The notes under the pieces were generated by a model that had not been told where the DNA came from, did not search any database, and worked only from the letters and a program-made list of their open reading frames with translations. From the NCBI RefSeq assembly GCF_001436735.1, contig NZ_AYZE01000017.1, positions 46,903-110,902 of the forward strand: a stretch of 64,000 nt of DNA. The letters are read 5' to 3'. A program made the translations under genes and the position numbers. Below are positions 18,256 through 27,662 of the stretch, one piece after another (within the stretch, counting starts at the first letter, position 1; the number at the start of each line of letters is the position of its first letter). Source of the DNA: Liquorilactobacillus cacaonum DSM 21116 (GTDB lineage Bacteria; Bacillota; Bacilli; Lactobacillales; Lactobacillaceae).

Positions 18256-18747
18256 ATGCAAAGTTCACACGAAAAGACAGTGGGGATTATTAAAGTTGGA
18301 TTAGTGGCTGCAATGTATGTTGTTTTGACATTGGCTGTTCCCGGGTTGTCATATGGCCCTATCCAATTCAGAGTTTCAGAAACTTTGAATAATCTTGCAG
18401 TGTTCAATAAACGTTATATTTGGGCCTTAACGATTGGCTGTGTAATAGCTAATCTTTGGTCTAGCCTAGGAATGGTTGATGTTGTTTTTGGTTCATTAGG
18501 TACATTGATTATGACAACTATTAGCTATTGGTTAAGTAAGTATGCAAAAACAAAAATTACAAAATTAACAATTAGTGTAATTGTATGTACACTTTCAATG
18601 TGGAGTGTTGCGCTTGAACTATACTTAATTAGCCATGCGCCATTTTGGGAAACATACTTGACAGTTGCATTGGGCGAATTGGGAGCATTGATTTTAGGAG
18701 CAGTTGTTATTGGGATAGCTAGTCTAAGAATTAATTTAGAAAAATAG
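18256..18747 (+). CDS. queT: Queuosine precursor transporter QueT
   Basis: A 163-aa membrane protein with about five hydrophobic segments, recognised as the QueT family substrate-binding (S) component of ECF-type vitamin transporters. Diagnostic stretches are LSYGPIQFRVSETLN near residue 35 and IGCVIANLWSSLGMVDVVFGSLGT near 62. It imports preQ1/preQ0-type precursors that are inserted into tRNA as queuosine. Its own preQ1-I riboswitch covers the ribosome site. The shared ECF energising module is not in the window. Confidence 0.94.
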   Translation: MQSSHEKTVGIIKVGLVAAMYVVLTLAVPGLSYGPIQFRVSETLNNLAVFNKRYIWALTIGCVIANLWSSLGMVDVVFGSLGTLIMTTISYWLSKYAKTKITKLTISVIVCTLSMWSVALELYLISHAPFWETYLTVALGELGALILGAVVIGIASLRINLEK

Positions 18748-18781
18748 TAGATAGCATTATTTCGGATATAAGCATACAAAA

Positions 18782-18822
18782 AAGGACTGGGTCAAATTTA
18801 TATGATCTAGTCCTTAATTTTT
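18782..18822. terminator. Bidirectional terminator between queT and the VOC gene
   Basis: AAGGACTGGGTCA (18782-18794) pairs over 13 positions (three GU) with TGATCTAGTCCTT (18803-18815). There are T runs on both strands (TTAATTTTT on plus; seven T on minus), so it can end both convergent genes. It carries the same GGGTC core as other terminators here. Confidence 0.88.
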
Positions 18823-18876
18823 ATTGTTTTGGAAATTGCGAGCAAAGCAGTTTTTAAATATTGATAGTTTTAGTGT

Positions 18877-19230
18877 CTACAAAGCTACAATTTCAATAGT
18901 ATTTGTATCGTAGTCTTGAACAATAATAATATTTTTTTTGCTAGTAGAATCTGTATTGCTAATTGTATCAATAATAGGGATATAATAATTTGCTAAATGA
19001 TTTAGGACATCTGGTAATGGTGTACTAGTAGCAATGGAGAAATTGATTGATTTTTCTTTATTTGTGGATTTGGACAAGGTTAACTTCAATTGTTGATGGC
19101 CACATCTAAGAGTAACTTGTTGTGTGTTTTCAGAAATAATAGGTAAATCGAAAACTTCGTGGTAAAAGCGTTTAGCTCGTGCTATATCGGCAACTTCTAA
19201 AGTAAGAGAATCAATTCCTTTAATATTCAT
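18877..19230 (-). CDS. VOC (glyoxalase/bleomycin resistance) family protein
   Basis: A 117-aa single VOC domain protein: GIDSLTLEVADIARAKRFYHEVFDLPI at the N-terminus is the classic beta-alpha-beta start of the fold, and a second unit ends with VQDYDTNTIEIV. Members bind a metal and act on small molecules such as methylglyoxal adducts or antibiotics. The substrate is unknown. It lies 30 bp downstream of the MATE exporter on the same strand, so the two are probably co-transcribed. Confidence 0.85.
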   Translation of the reverse strand: MNIKGIDSLTLEVADIARAKRFYHEVFDLPIISENTQQVTLRCGHQQLKLTLSKSTNKEKSINFSIATSTPLPDVLNHLANYYIPIIDTISNTDSTSKKNIIIVQDYDTNTIEIVAL

Positions 19231-19260
19231 TAGGTAACACTCCTTAATAAAAATAGTATA

Positions 19261-20568
19261 TCATTTAATTCTTTTGGGTAATGTATTCTGTAAAAAAATT
19301 ATTCCACATAAGGAGACGATAAATTCTGTGAAAGGAACGCTTAACCAAACCCCAGTTACTCCAAATGAGTATCCTAAAATTACGATTGAAGGAAGTAAGA
19401 TTAGATAGCCGCGTAAAATAGAAATGAAAAAGGAAAGTTTTGGTTGATTAATTGACACAAAAAAGAGCATGGTATTTATATTGATTCCTGAAAAAAAAGT
19501 ACTTAAAAAATAGAATGGAATACCATAACTAGCATATATTACTAATAAATGGCTATGTGCATTATTAAAAATATTAATTACCGGATACTTGAAGGCAACA
19601 AGAAAACAGTAACATACTAACGCTATGATTATACATGTAGATAAACTAGAGTGAATCAATTTTTTGACATTAATCCAATTGTTTTTTCCGTATTCACGAG
19701 CAACAAGGGGTTGCATGCCAAAAGAAACGCCATTGAAAAAAGCTAAAACAATAATGGAGATATTGGTAATAACACCATAAGCGGCAACTTCGTAGTTACC
19801 ACCTATTTTTAATAAAACAATATTGAAAACGAATATACTTATACCCGTACTCATCTCAGTCAATAATGAAGGGAAACCAAGCCTGGTTACTGATTTAACT
19901 AAACTTATATTAGGAAATTTTAGTTTTAACGTCAACTCTCTTTTTGGGAAAAAACGATGATTTGTAAGAATAAGGAGGCTGATTAATGGTGCAAAAAGTG
20001 TTGCAAATGCAGCACCGTTCATCCCCCAACCAAAACCAAAAACAAAAATGTAATCAATTATTACAACAAAGCCAGTTTCTGAAAGTGTAGCAAACATCGT
20101 TAATTTGGGATTTCCATCGTTTCTAATAAAATTTACAGAAATGTAGTTTGCGATGAATAAGGGAGCTGCAAAAGAAATAATTTTAAGATACGAAGCAGCA
20201 ACGTTAATTGTTTGCGAATTAGCCCCCATGATATATAGAAGTTGATAGGTAAAGGTGTTTGCAACAATTATGAAGAAAATTCCCACAAGAATTCCAAGAA
20301 TAAGCAATTGACCATAGAGTGTCTCATTGGGTTTAGTTTCTTTGTTCATTGAATAAATTGTTGCTCCACCAATTCCAAACATCAAACCAACGGAATTAAA
20401 AAGGTTAAAAATAGGTAAGACAATATTTAAGGCAGCAAGTCCAATTGCACCAGCAGCAAGTGCAATGAACAACGTATCAATAATTACATATAGTGAGAGC
20501 CCTAGGGAAGCTAAGATATTTTTAAGTGTGTAATTTCCAAACTCTCTAATAATTCCATTTTTTTCCAA
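19261..20568 (-). CDS. MATE family efflux transporter
   Basis: A 435-aa polytopic protein with about twelve membrane segments and MATE-type internal symmetry (PIFNLFNSVGLMFGIGGAT in the first half; NGVSFGMQPLVAREYGKNN in the second). Such proteins export drugs or metabolites with Na+ or H+. The start is TTG at 20568 behind AAGGAGA. The VOC gene follows closely downstream and may be part of the same detoxification unit. The substrate cannot be given. Confidence 0.92.
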   Translation of the reverse strand: MEKNGIIREFGNYTLKNILASLGLSLYVIIDTLFIALAAGAIGLAALNIVLPIFNLFNSVGLMFGIGGATIYSMNKETKPNETLYGQLLILGILVGIFFIIVANTFTYQLLYIMGANSQTINVAASYLKIISFAAPLFIANYISVNFIRNDGNPKLTMFATLSETGFVVIIDYIFVFGFGWGMNGAAFATLFAPLISLLILTNHRFFPKRELTLKLKFPNISLVKSVTRLGFPSLLTEMSTGISIFVFNIVLLKIGGNYEVAAYGVITNISIIVLAFFNGVSFGMQPLVAREYGKNNWINVKKLIHSSLSTCIIIALVCYCFLVAFKYPVINIFNNAHSHLLVIYASYGIPFYFLSTFFSGININTMLFFVSINQPKLSFFISILRGYLILLPSIVILGYSFGVTGVWLSVPFTEFIVSLCGIIFLQNTLPKRIK

Positions 20569-20745
20569 GAAAATATTCTCCTTGACATTAGTTATTCTAG
20601 ATTCAGTATATCAAAGTGAATATTAACATTCTAGAATTCTGAGAAGTTGCCCATAATCAATATAAACTAGAGAACTAATAAAAAAGTTGCAGATTAATAT
20701 AATATTGAATTTAAGTTATGACGTATAGTTTGGATAAAAAGTAAC

Positions 20746-20795
20746 AAAAAACCCTATAAATTTTAGCAATATTTGCTAATACTTATAGGGTTTTT
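20746..20795. terminator. Strong terminator downstream of pepI
   Basis: AAAAACCCTATAA and TTATAGGGTTTTT form the outer stem and TTAGCA/TGCTAA an inner stem. It is T-rich on both strands. It lies between pepI (-) and the start of the MATE gene (-). It is the only feature in the 305-bp gap 20569-20873, apart from promoter space for the MATE gene. Confidence 0.85.
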
Positions 20796-20873
20796 AAATT
20801 AACATTAATTAAACCGGCTTTGCAATAATTTTTATCAACTAATAGCAAGAAACATTACTTAGACTTAAACTAT

Positions 20874-21773
20874 TTAGAATGTTTGATTTTCAACATCGTT
20901 CAAGAATTTACTCAAGTGGGCAAAGTAAACAGGAGCATTATCAATCATATGATGGTGTCCGCCATTTGGTGTTGTTTCGAGTCGAGCATTTGGAATTGTT
21001 TCAGCCATTCTTTTGGCTGTGGCAAGAGGCATTGTTTCATGTTCCCCATAAGTAATTAGTGTGGGAACTTGTATTTTATGAATATCTGCCCGGCGATCCC
21101 AGCCTTTCATCTTACCTGTGACAACAAATTCATTATCACCTTGGAAATAGTTATACACGGGTGTTGCCATAGTATTGGTAAGGTGAGAAATAGCAGGTGG
21201 CTGCAGACGGTCAACGTAGCCGCGGTTTAGTTTATCAATTAAATCCTGATAACGATGATTTTCATAATCATTATTTGCTTCACAATTTTTCATGAATTCA
21301 AGCTCAGAACTCGAAAACTCTTTTTCACGAATTTTATTGATATTATCGACATATTCTTCAATATTGTCAGTCATACTTGAGATAATAATTCCTTTTAAAT
21401 GCTCTGGATATTTAAGAGCATATTCTTGAGTTAAAATACCTCCCCAAGATTGTCCAATCAAATAAAAGTTTTCGAGCCCAAGTTTTTGTCGAACCTCTTC
21501 AACCTCATCTATGAAATAATCCATATTCAAAAATTTATCAACATTTTCTTGAATAGTGAAGTCTGGTTGGTCTGAGTACCAAGACCCTAGTTGATCATAC
21601 ATTGTAACTTGAACACCAATATTTACTAGCTTATCAGCAAAGTTATCATAGTATTCATGATTGCCACCGGGGCCGCCATGAAGGCAGAGCAATTTAATAT
21701 TGCCGTGACCTTCTGTATGTGTCCAGAGATGATATCCGTTGTCTAATGTCAAAATAGTAGTGCCTTGCTTCAT
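20874..21773 (-). CDS. pepI: Proline iminopeptidase (S33 family)
   Basis: Removes N-terminal proline from peptides in the cytoplasm. The 299-aa alpha/beta hydrolase has the S33 signature: CLHGGPGG oxyanion motif near residue 30, the nucleophile in GQSWGG near 107, and the catalytic histidine in NGGHHHMID near 272. Its length and motifs fit lactobacillary PepI/PIP. It lies 59 bp downstream of pepX on the same strand, so the two may act together on proline-rich peptides. Start is ATG at 21773. Confidence 0.93.
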   Translation of the reverse strand: MKQGTTILTLDNGYHLWTHTEGHGNIKLLCLHGGPGGNHEYYDNFADKLVNIGVQVTMYDQLGSWYSDQPDFTIQENVDKFLNMDYFIDEVEEVRQKLGLENFYLIGQSWGGILTQEYALKYPEHLKGIIISSMTDNIEEYVDNINKIREKEFSSSELEFMKNCEANNDYENHRYQDLIDKLNRGYVDRLQPPAISHLTNTMATPVYNYFQGDNEFVVTGKMKGWDRRADIHKIQVPTLITYGEHETMPLATAKRMAETIPNARLETTPNGGHHHMIDNAPVYFAHLSKFLNDVENQTF

Positions 21774-21832
21774 TTATTCCACCTAGTTTCTTTAACAATA
21801 TGTTAATAATAACACTTAGAACGGGGGGATGT

Positions 21833-24259
21833 TTACTCATTTTCAATATCCTCAAATTTAATTTTTAGACTACTACTTGAAAGCTGTATCGAGTAAGATT
21901 GTTGTTCATTGCCGCGAACAGTCATACGCATATCTGTAGCATAGACAACAAGTCCTAATTGATGATTTTTAGGTATTTTATAGAATGTTGGTTGGAGATT
22001 CAAGGAAACCTGATAGAAACTATTTGGGAGTAGTTCGTCATTTTTCCATAGAGATGTTCGATTTTGTAAGTTTATGTGTCCTACAGAAATCATTTTCCAA
22101 GGAGTCACGCTATCTAGTGTGAATTCGGTTAAGTTGTCTTCGCGCCAATGGTATCCTAAACCAAGTGTTTTTCTCCCCAAAATTGAAGGCGTTGATTTCA
22201 AACGTTTAGATGCCCCATAATCTACTAACATAAAACTTAGTAGCCCATGATCCTTATTGGTTGCAACATTAACAGTTACTTCAGGTGTACCACGTAGTAA
22301 AACATCTTTTTTTAAAATTGCTGACTTAAAAATTAGGCGATTGTTTTTAAGCGGAGATTTTTCAACTTGAAGCAAATGCTTTTTCCAAAGAGTATGGTTT
22401 GTTGAATATAATTTAAAATCTTCTGTAGATAGATAATCCTGAAAAGTAGCTGCACTAGCCTGTAAGTCAGTGTTTCTAGAAACTAATTCATGTTGTTGTA
22501 AGATTAATTCTTCAGCTTTTTTTGTGGTATTCCAATCAGAATAACTTTTCCAAGTTTCAGGCTTGAGGTTATCTTGAACCAGTACATCTGGTAGAACGTC
22601 AGCTGCATTATTAGAAACGTCATATAATTTATATGACAGCCACAGATTCATCATATCTGTGAAATCTAATGAACGAAAACTATTGATATAGATATGCTGT
22701 CCTTGATGTAATATGATTTTATGGTTAACTGGCAATTTTTTTAACTCGTTCCACAAATTATATGCATTACGTGGTTTAACGTTCCAATCATTTAAGCCAT
22801 GGACCATAATAATATCTGCTTTGATATTTTGAACGCTTTTTAGGTAATTGCGTGCATCCCAAAATTTGTTGTAATTACCACTTGAACGATCCTGATCATG
22901 TGTAATTTGGTTTAATTTTGAATTAAAGAAATTACTAACTTTTAAATAATCACCTGCTTGTTTTTTACGACTAAAACATTCTAGTGCCAGTACATCGGCA
23001 TCTTCACCAGGGAATCCACCTGGTGCCACGACTAAACCACCCTCACGATAGTAGTCGTACCAATTTGAAATCGCAGCTTCAGAGATAATCGTTTTTAAAC
23101 CAGCGACACCAGTGGTAGCAGCAGCAGTTGCTAGAGTTCCAAGATAGGATCTACCGGTCATCGCAATTGAGTTGTTGCACCACCAAGCTTTAATTTGAAT
23201 ATTATCAGTTTTGTTTGTAAAAGCAACACGTTGATTATTCAACCATTCAATAACAGCAACGGTTGAAGAAGTTTCTTCTTCTGAGCCACAGGTTCTGATA
23301 CCATCTGAATCCATCGTACCAATTCCTGCTGCATAGACCGCGGCAAACCCTCTTGCAAGAAAGTAATCATTCAAAGTGTATGATGCCTCACGATTAAAGG
23401 TTTCACTAGCTTGGGTTGTTTCAGAAATTATAGATCTTGGGCTAGGAAGATCTTGTTTGGGCGTGTGCCATTCAACATCTTTATAAGTTGTGTTGTTTTC
23501 CTTTTTATGCTTTAGGGCAACATCCATTTGATGCATTAGTGCATCGCCATCTTCATCATTTGTCCCTTGGTTGTAGGGACTAGCAGTATATAATGCAGGT
23601 ACTTTGAGCCCAGCATTTGTTTCTGCTGGTCTGATAACTTCCACTTTAAGTAAATCGAGCTTATCATCTTGGTCGGTATCTAATGAAGATTCAACATAAA
23701 CAACTTCACGAATTAATTTATCGGTATCAAATACTGGTTGAGCTTTACCATTAAAAAATATGGGACTGCTAGTTTTTCCATAGAATTGTACAAAAAATCC
23801 TTTGGTTGCTAATACATCAATTAATAATTGCCCATTTTTTGTATGAGTACATAAGAGTTCATACCAAGCAGAAAGTAATTCATTGGTGTTTGAAATTTGT
23901 TTGCAAAAAGGAAGATTAATTTTTCTCATCGCTTCTAAAGGGTCCAAAAAATTAAAATCAATTGTAGGCGAAAAATCTAGTAATTGCAACGCAACGTTAT
24001 AAAAGGCTGTTACTGAAAAGTTTTTCTGTGCAATATATGTAGTAAGGTCAGTAGTTTCATCTGCTAAAAAAGTAGAAAGTTTTTCTAACTTAGAACTTTC
24101 AGTAAGGGCTTCAGGGAATGCCTTAGTGATTAATAATTGCCATAAATTAACAATGTTTTTTTCAAGCAGTGTTTGGTCAGTTATATAGTTAATACGTTTG
24201 AGTTCTTCAATCTTTTGTGAAAATGATGTTTGAATGTGAGCAAACTGGTTATTTTTCAA
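21833..24259 (-). CDS. pepX: X-prolyl dipeptidyl aminopeptidase (PepX, S15 family)
   Basis: Releases X-Pro dipeptides from the N-terminus of casein-like peptides; cytoplasmic. The 808-aa length is typical. The order is an N-terminal helical domain (residues 1-150) for dimerisation, the catalytic alpha/beta-hydrolase domain with the nucleophile serine in GRSYLGT near residue 370, the DVEW-type linker, and a C-terminal jelly-roll. MVHGLNDWNV near 492 supplies the acidic residue region and HQGQHIY near 526 the histidine. Strong AGGAGGC ribosome site upstream. Together with pepI and the adjacent permease it forms a proline-peptide catabolic neighbourhood. Confidence 0.96.
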   Translation of the reverse strand: MKNNQFAHIQTSFSQKIEELKRINYITDQTLLEKNIVNLWQLLITKAFPEALTESSKLEKLSTFLADETTDLTTYIAQKNFSVTAFYNVALQLLDFSPTIDFNFLDPLEAMRKINLPFCKQISNTNELLSAWYELLCTHTKNGQLLIDVLATKGFFVQFYGKTSSPIFFNGKAQPVFDTDKLIREVVYVESSLDTDQDDKLDLLKVEVIRPAETNAGLKVPALYTASPYNQGTNDEDGDALMHQMDVALKHKKENNTTYKDVEWHTPKQDLPSPRSIISETTQASETFNREASYTLNDYFLARGFAAVYAAGIGTMDSDGIRTCGSEEETSSTVAVIEWLNNQRVAFTNKTDNIQIKAWWCNNSIAMTGRSYLGTLATAAATTGVAGLKTIISEAAISNWYDYYREGGLVVAPGGFPGEDADVLALECFSRKKQAGDYLKVSNFFNSKLNQITHDQDRSSGNYNKFWDARNYLKSVQNIKADIIMVHGLNDWNVKPRNAYNLWNELKKLPVNHKIILHQGQHIYINSFRSLDFTDMMNLWLSYKLYDVSNNAADVLPDVLVQDNLKPETWKSYSDWNTTKKAEELILQQHELVSRNTDLQASAATFQDYLSTEDFKLYSTNHTLWKKHLLQVEKSPLKNNRLIFKSAILKKDVLLRGTPEVTVNVATNKDHGLLSFMLVDYGASKRLKSTPSILGRKTLGLGYHWREDNLTEFTLDSVTPWKMISVGHINLQNRTSLWKNDELLPNSFYQVSLNLQPTFYKIPKNHQLGLVVYATDMRMTVRGNEQQSYSIQLSSSSLKIKFEDIENE

Positions 24260-24331
24260 AATACTGCCTCCTAAAATCTGTTCTTTAATGCTTGATTATA
24301 CAATATAAATCAACAATTGAAAAAGAGTGTA

Positions 24332-24383
24332 AAAAAAGCACAGTGATTTCCCCTAGATATCGCAAGAAACAGTGCTTTTTGGA
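24332..24383 (-). terminator. Terminator between the APC permease and pepX
   Basis: AAAAAGCAC pairs with GTGCTTTTT, with an inner GAAA/TTTC stem. The minus-strand product would end in a run of T, ending the permease transcript; T runs exist on both sides. Confidence 0.7.
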
Positions 24384-24418
24384 ATTTTTTTAATGGCTGA
24401 ATAACAACTTGCTTGTTG

Positions 24419-25807
24419 CTACATTGAAATTTTGCTGTGCTTTATACCATAAACGAAATAAATAACCATGCCGATAATAAACCAAATAATTGACGTAATC
24501 CACGTTTCAATTGAAAGTTGCGTCATCATTGCGAGACATAAAAATCCTGAAAGTAAAGGTAAAACAGGGTAGAATGGAACTTTAAAACCATCGTGTGAAA
24601 TGTCAGTTCGTTTACGTAAAGGAAGTACTCCAAATGAAATAAGTGTAAAGGCAATCAAAGTACCAATATTTACAAGATTTGCAAGCTGGTTAAGAGAAAC
24701 TAAGCCTCCTAGTGTAGCAATAATAATTGTAACTATTAGCATGCTGTTATTAGGAGTATGACTTTTTTTATTTATTTTTCCAAGAAAATCTGGTAGTAGA
24801 CCATCGCGACCAATTGAATAAATTAAGCGTGAACTACTATAAATCATCGTGACCATCATAGTAAACATCCCTGCTAGGGCACCAATTGAGATTATGGCAG
24901 CTATCCAATTTTGATTGACAGCTTGTAATGCAAAGGCCACGGGGTCTGCAACATTTAATTTTTTATAAGAAACTATCCCAGTTAAAACAACAGAAACGAG
25001 AATATAGAGAATTGTACAAATTAACAAGGTACCTAAAATTCCTAGGGGCATGTTTTTTCTAGGATTTTTAACTTCGGCAGCTGATGCAGAGACGGCATCA
25101 AAACCGAGGTATGCAAAAAAAACTGAGGTTGCTCCTACAAATATTCCTTTGACACCAAAAGGCATGAATGGCTGCCAGTTATGGGGTTTGATATAGAAAG
25201 TTCCAACAATAAGAAAGAGTGCAATAATAATCAATTTTATTAATACGATAAGATTATTGATTTTGATTGAGGATTTGACGCCTCTAGTTAGCATAAAAGA
25301 AATTAAAATAACAATTAAGACTGCAAATAAATTGATATAAGTTCCATTATTAGGATCAAAGTTACCACTAATAGCTTTAGGTATTTGAATACCAAAACCA
25401 TCCAGAAAAGATTTGAAATAAGCTGCCCAACCAGTTGAAACAGCTGCGACAGCAAGCATATATTCAAGAATTAAGGCCCAACCAAGAAACCAACCAATAA
25501 TTTCACCAAAAACGACATTGCCAAATGAGTATGCACTGCCTGCGACAGGTAGCGCGGCAGAAAATTCGGCGTAACAAAGTGCAGCCATTGAACAGACAAT
25601 TGCAGCAAGAATAAAAGATATAACAATGCTAGGACCACTGTGAAGAGCAGCTACAGTTCCAGGGAGAATGAAAATACCTGCACCAATTACTGCGCCAATT
25701 CCCAGTGAGATAAGATCAATAGCATTTAATGTTTTCACAAAGTGCTTGTCTTTATCAATGTAACGCGATAAACTTTCTTTACGAAAAATTCGTTTTTTTA
25801 AATTCAA
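24419..25807 (-). CDS. APC superfamily amino acid permease
   Basis: A 12-TM amino acid-polyamine-organocation permease (462 aa). Diagnostic stretches are LISLGIGAVIGAGIFILPG in the first helix (the substrate-binding unwound region) and AFFAYLGFDAVSASAAEVKNP-like motif near residue 230, typical of the cationic/branched-chain permease group (YfnA/CAT-like). I place the start at TTG 25807, nine bases after GGGGGA; an upstream in-frame start would add 24 poorly conserved residues. Its substrate cannot be decided by eye. Transcribed alone, ahead of pepX. Confidence 0.9.
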   Translation of the reverse strand: MNLKKRIFRKESLSRYIDKDKHFVKTLNAIDLISLGIGAVIGAGIFILPGTVAALHSGPSIVISFILAAIVCSMAALCYAEFSAALPVAGSAYSFGNVVFGEIIGWFLGWALILEYMLAVAAVSTGWAAYFKSFLDGFGIQIPKAISGNFDPNNGTYINLFAVLIVILISFMLTRGVKSSIKINNLIVLIKLIIIALFLIVGTFYIKPHNWQPFMPFGVKGIFVGATSVFFAYLGFDAVSASAAEVKNPRKNMPLGILGTLLICTILYILVSVVLTGIVSYKKLNVADPVAFALQAVNQNWIAAIISIGALAGMFTMMVTMIYSSSRLIYSIGRDGLLPDFLGKINKKSHTPNNSMLIVTIIIATLGGLVSLNQLANLVNIGTLIAFTLISFGVLPLRKRTDISHDGFKVPFYPVLPLLSGFLCLAMMTQLSIETWITSIIWFIIGMVIYFVYGIKHSKISM

Positions 25808-26055
25808 AAGAAATCCCCCATTTTTTCTTTGTTTAACAAACATTACTTGATGATAAACGAATATTAAGCGATATGTCAATTCGCGAAATTAATTGAGATT
25901 CAATTGTACTTAATATTTTACAAACGTGTGAAAAATATTGAATTATTATTTTTCTTATCTTTCTTATCTTTTCCATAGTAATGAATAGGGGTAATTATTA
26001 TAATTAAGGTAACAAATAAAATAAATGTTGGAATGTAGGCAGTTTTTAACGAAGA

Positions 26056-26628
26056 ATGGATGGAAAAATGCAAAGGTTAATAATAATATGTGGAGCAACA
26101 GGTTCTGGCAAAACTACAATTCAGAATTATCTGGCAAGTAAATATGGTTTTGAACGTGTGATTACGCATACCACTCGGGCACCTAGAAAGGGTGAAGAAG
26201 ACAAAAAAGACTATTATTTTGAGTCTGAAGAAAGTTTTCTCAAAAATCATTTTGTTGAGCAAGTGAAATATGCTGGATTTCAATATGGTTCTTCACATGA
26301 AGGACTTAAAAGAGCTTTTGAGAAGTCAAAGACGGCTACCATTATACTGGATACCCAAGGTGCAATAAGTTATACAAAAATTGTGGCTGCTTTTGAAATG
26401 ATATTTTGGTATATAGAAGTACCCAGTGAAAAACAACTTGAAATGCGAATTTTAAATCGGGGCCAGTCTGAAGAAGAAGTAAAAAAGAGATTGGCCAGTG
26501 TGGAAGCAAGAAGGGATATGAAAATCCCACAAAATTTAGAGCCATTTTGTGAAATAATTGAGAATGCTCTTTGGAAGGATACTAAAAGAAAGATTGATAA
26601 ATTATTAGAATTTGGTAGGGATAATTAG
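26056..26628 (+). CDS. Guanylate kinase-like P-loop protein
   Basis: A 190-aa guanylate-kinase-fold protein: P-loop CGATGSGKTT near residue 12, the GMP-binding segment THTTRAPRKGEEDKKDYYF near 38, and a lid-type helix near 135 (LNRGQSEEEVKKRLASVEARR). It is shorter and more divergent than housekeeping Gmk (about 205 aa) and is not next to rpoZ, so it is probably a second, paralogous enzyme. An ATG at 26068 (residue 5) is an equally possible start. It precedes the Fur-family gene by about 60 bp. Confidence 0.78.
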   Translation: MDGKMQRLIIICGATGSGKTTIQNYLASKYGFERVITHTTRAPRKGEEDKKDYYFESEESFLKNHFVEQVKYAGFQYGSSHEGLKRAFEKSKTATIILDTQGAISYTKIVAAFEMIFWYIEVPSEKQLEMRILNRGQSEEEVKKRLASVEARRDMKIPQNLEPFCEIIENALWKDTKRKIDKLLEFGRDN

Positions 26629-26689
26629 AAATGAATACAGATTTATTGTACCATTAAATCGTAATGACTATCTTTTATGGAGGAAGAAA

Positions 26690-27133
26690 ATGATTGATAT
26701 AGCGGTAAAAATATTACAAAAAAATAATTATAAGATAACTAAACAACGAAAAAGCATGCTTGAATATCTCAGCCATTTTCAAGATCAATATGTTAATGTG
26801 GCCGCTGTTGATAGATATATGCATGAAATCTATCCTGGAATGAGTCATAATACAATCTATCGAAATATCAAGGAGTTTGAAGAAGTAGGAATAATTGAAC
26901 AACGAACGCGGGATGGAGTTGCATGTGTCAAATATCAGTGTGATTTTGTACATTTGCATCATCATCATTTTATCTGTAAAAAATGTGGAAAAGTTCAAGA
27001 GGTTCAGATGTGTCCTTTAGATTATTTTGAAGAACAACTACCGGGATGTCAGATTGATGATCATCACTTTGAATTATATGGAACCTGTGCAGATTGTATA
27101 AGATTAGGGAAAGACTACACGGAGAGTTGTTAA
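26690..27133 (+). CDS. Fur-family metalloregulator (Fur/PerR/Zur type)
   Basis: A 147-aa Fur-superfamily repressor. The N-terminal winged helix (YKITKQRKSMLEYL and SHNTIYRNIKEFEEVGII) is followed by a metal-binding domain with the histidine cluster HLHHHHF, CKKCGK, and a C-terminal CADC pair, the two CxxC motifs that form the structural zinc site. Which metal or oxidant it senses (Fe, Zn, Mn, peroxide) is not clear; a zinc-sensing role is possible. Start chosen at ATG 26690 behind TATGGAGGAAG; a longer in-frame version would overlap the guanylate kinase gene. Confidence 0.9.
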   Translation: MIDIAVKILQKNNYKITKQRKSMLEYLSHFQDQYVNVAAVDRYMHEIYPGMSHNTIYRNIKEFEEVGIIEQRTRDGVACVKYQCDFVHLHHHHFICKKCGKVQEVQMCPLDYFEEQLPGCQIDDHHFELYGTCADCIRLGKDYTESC

Positions 27134-27194
27134 TTAAAGTAGATATCCTTTAGAATAGTAATATAAATTATTTTTAGGAAATGGAGCGAAAAAA

Positions 27195-27647
27195 ATGGCA
27201 TATCGAACGCCACCATTCATTACACCGTTCGCCGTGATGTCGATAGTTTTAGCTCTTGGAGCTACCAACGTCGCAGTGAATACTGTAACAAACACAAATG
27301 AAGGACGGACTGTTACTAATAGTTCAACAGTTGATAGGTCTCAAAATGAAACAAGTTCTGTTAGTACGAGTCAATCAAGTAGTAGTTCACAAAGCAGTGA
27401 ACTTTCCAGTAGTTCTTCCGAAGAGCTTTCTTCAGATAGCAGTGAAATTAGTAGTAGCTCTACTACGCGAAGTAGTGAAGATTCTGAGTCAAATAGCAGT
27501 TCTTCTTCAACAAATGATAATGAACAACAAAACCAAAATGACAGTAGTTCAAGTAATGCAACTTCCACTAATGACACAAATGGTACAGCACAAGATAATC
27601 AGACAAACGAAGTAAGCTCAAGTGCTCAATCAACAAAGACTGAATAG
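27195..27647 (+). CDS. Serine-rich low-complexity membrane-anchored protein
   Basis: Not assigned to any known family. The 150-aa protein has a short N-terminal segment with one hydrophobic helix (about residues 10-30, FAVMSIVLALGATNVAV), then about 115 residues made mostly of Ser with Thr, Asn, Gln and Glu. There is no LPXTG motif and no clear signal-peptidase site, so it probably stays tethered by its N-terminus with a disordered, possibly glycosylated exterior. AGT/AGC codons dominate. It ends 15 bp before the next gene and shares a GGAGC-type start context, so the two are likely one operon. Confidence 0.72.
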   Translation: MAYRTPPFITPFAVMSIVLALGATNVAVNTVTNTNEGRTVTNSSTVDRSQNETSSVSTSQSSSSSQSSELSSSSSEELSSDSSEISSSSTTRSSEDSESNSSSSSTNDNEQQNQNDSSSSNATSTNDTNGTAQDNQTNEVSSSAQSTKTE

Positions 27648-27662
27648 AAAGGAGGTTTTCGT

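Noticed and set aside
27298-27615. Second open frame inside the serine-rich gene
   Set aside because: It is an alternative frame of the AGT/AGC repeats (translating to V-L-Q-rich sequence), with no start site of its own.
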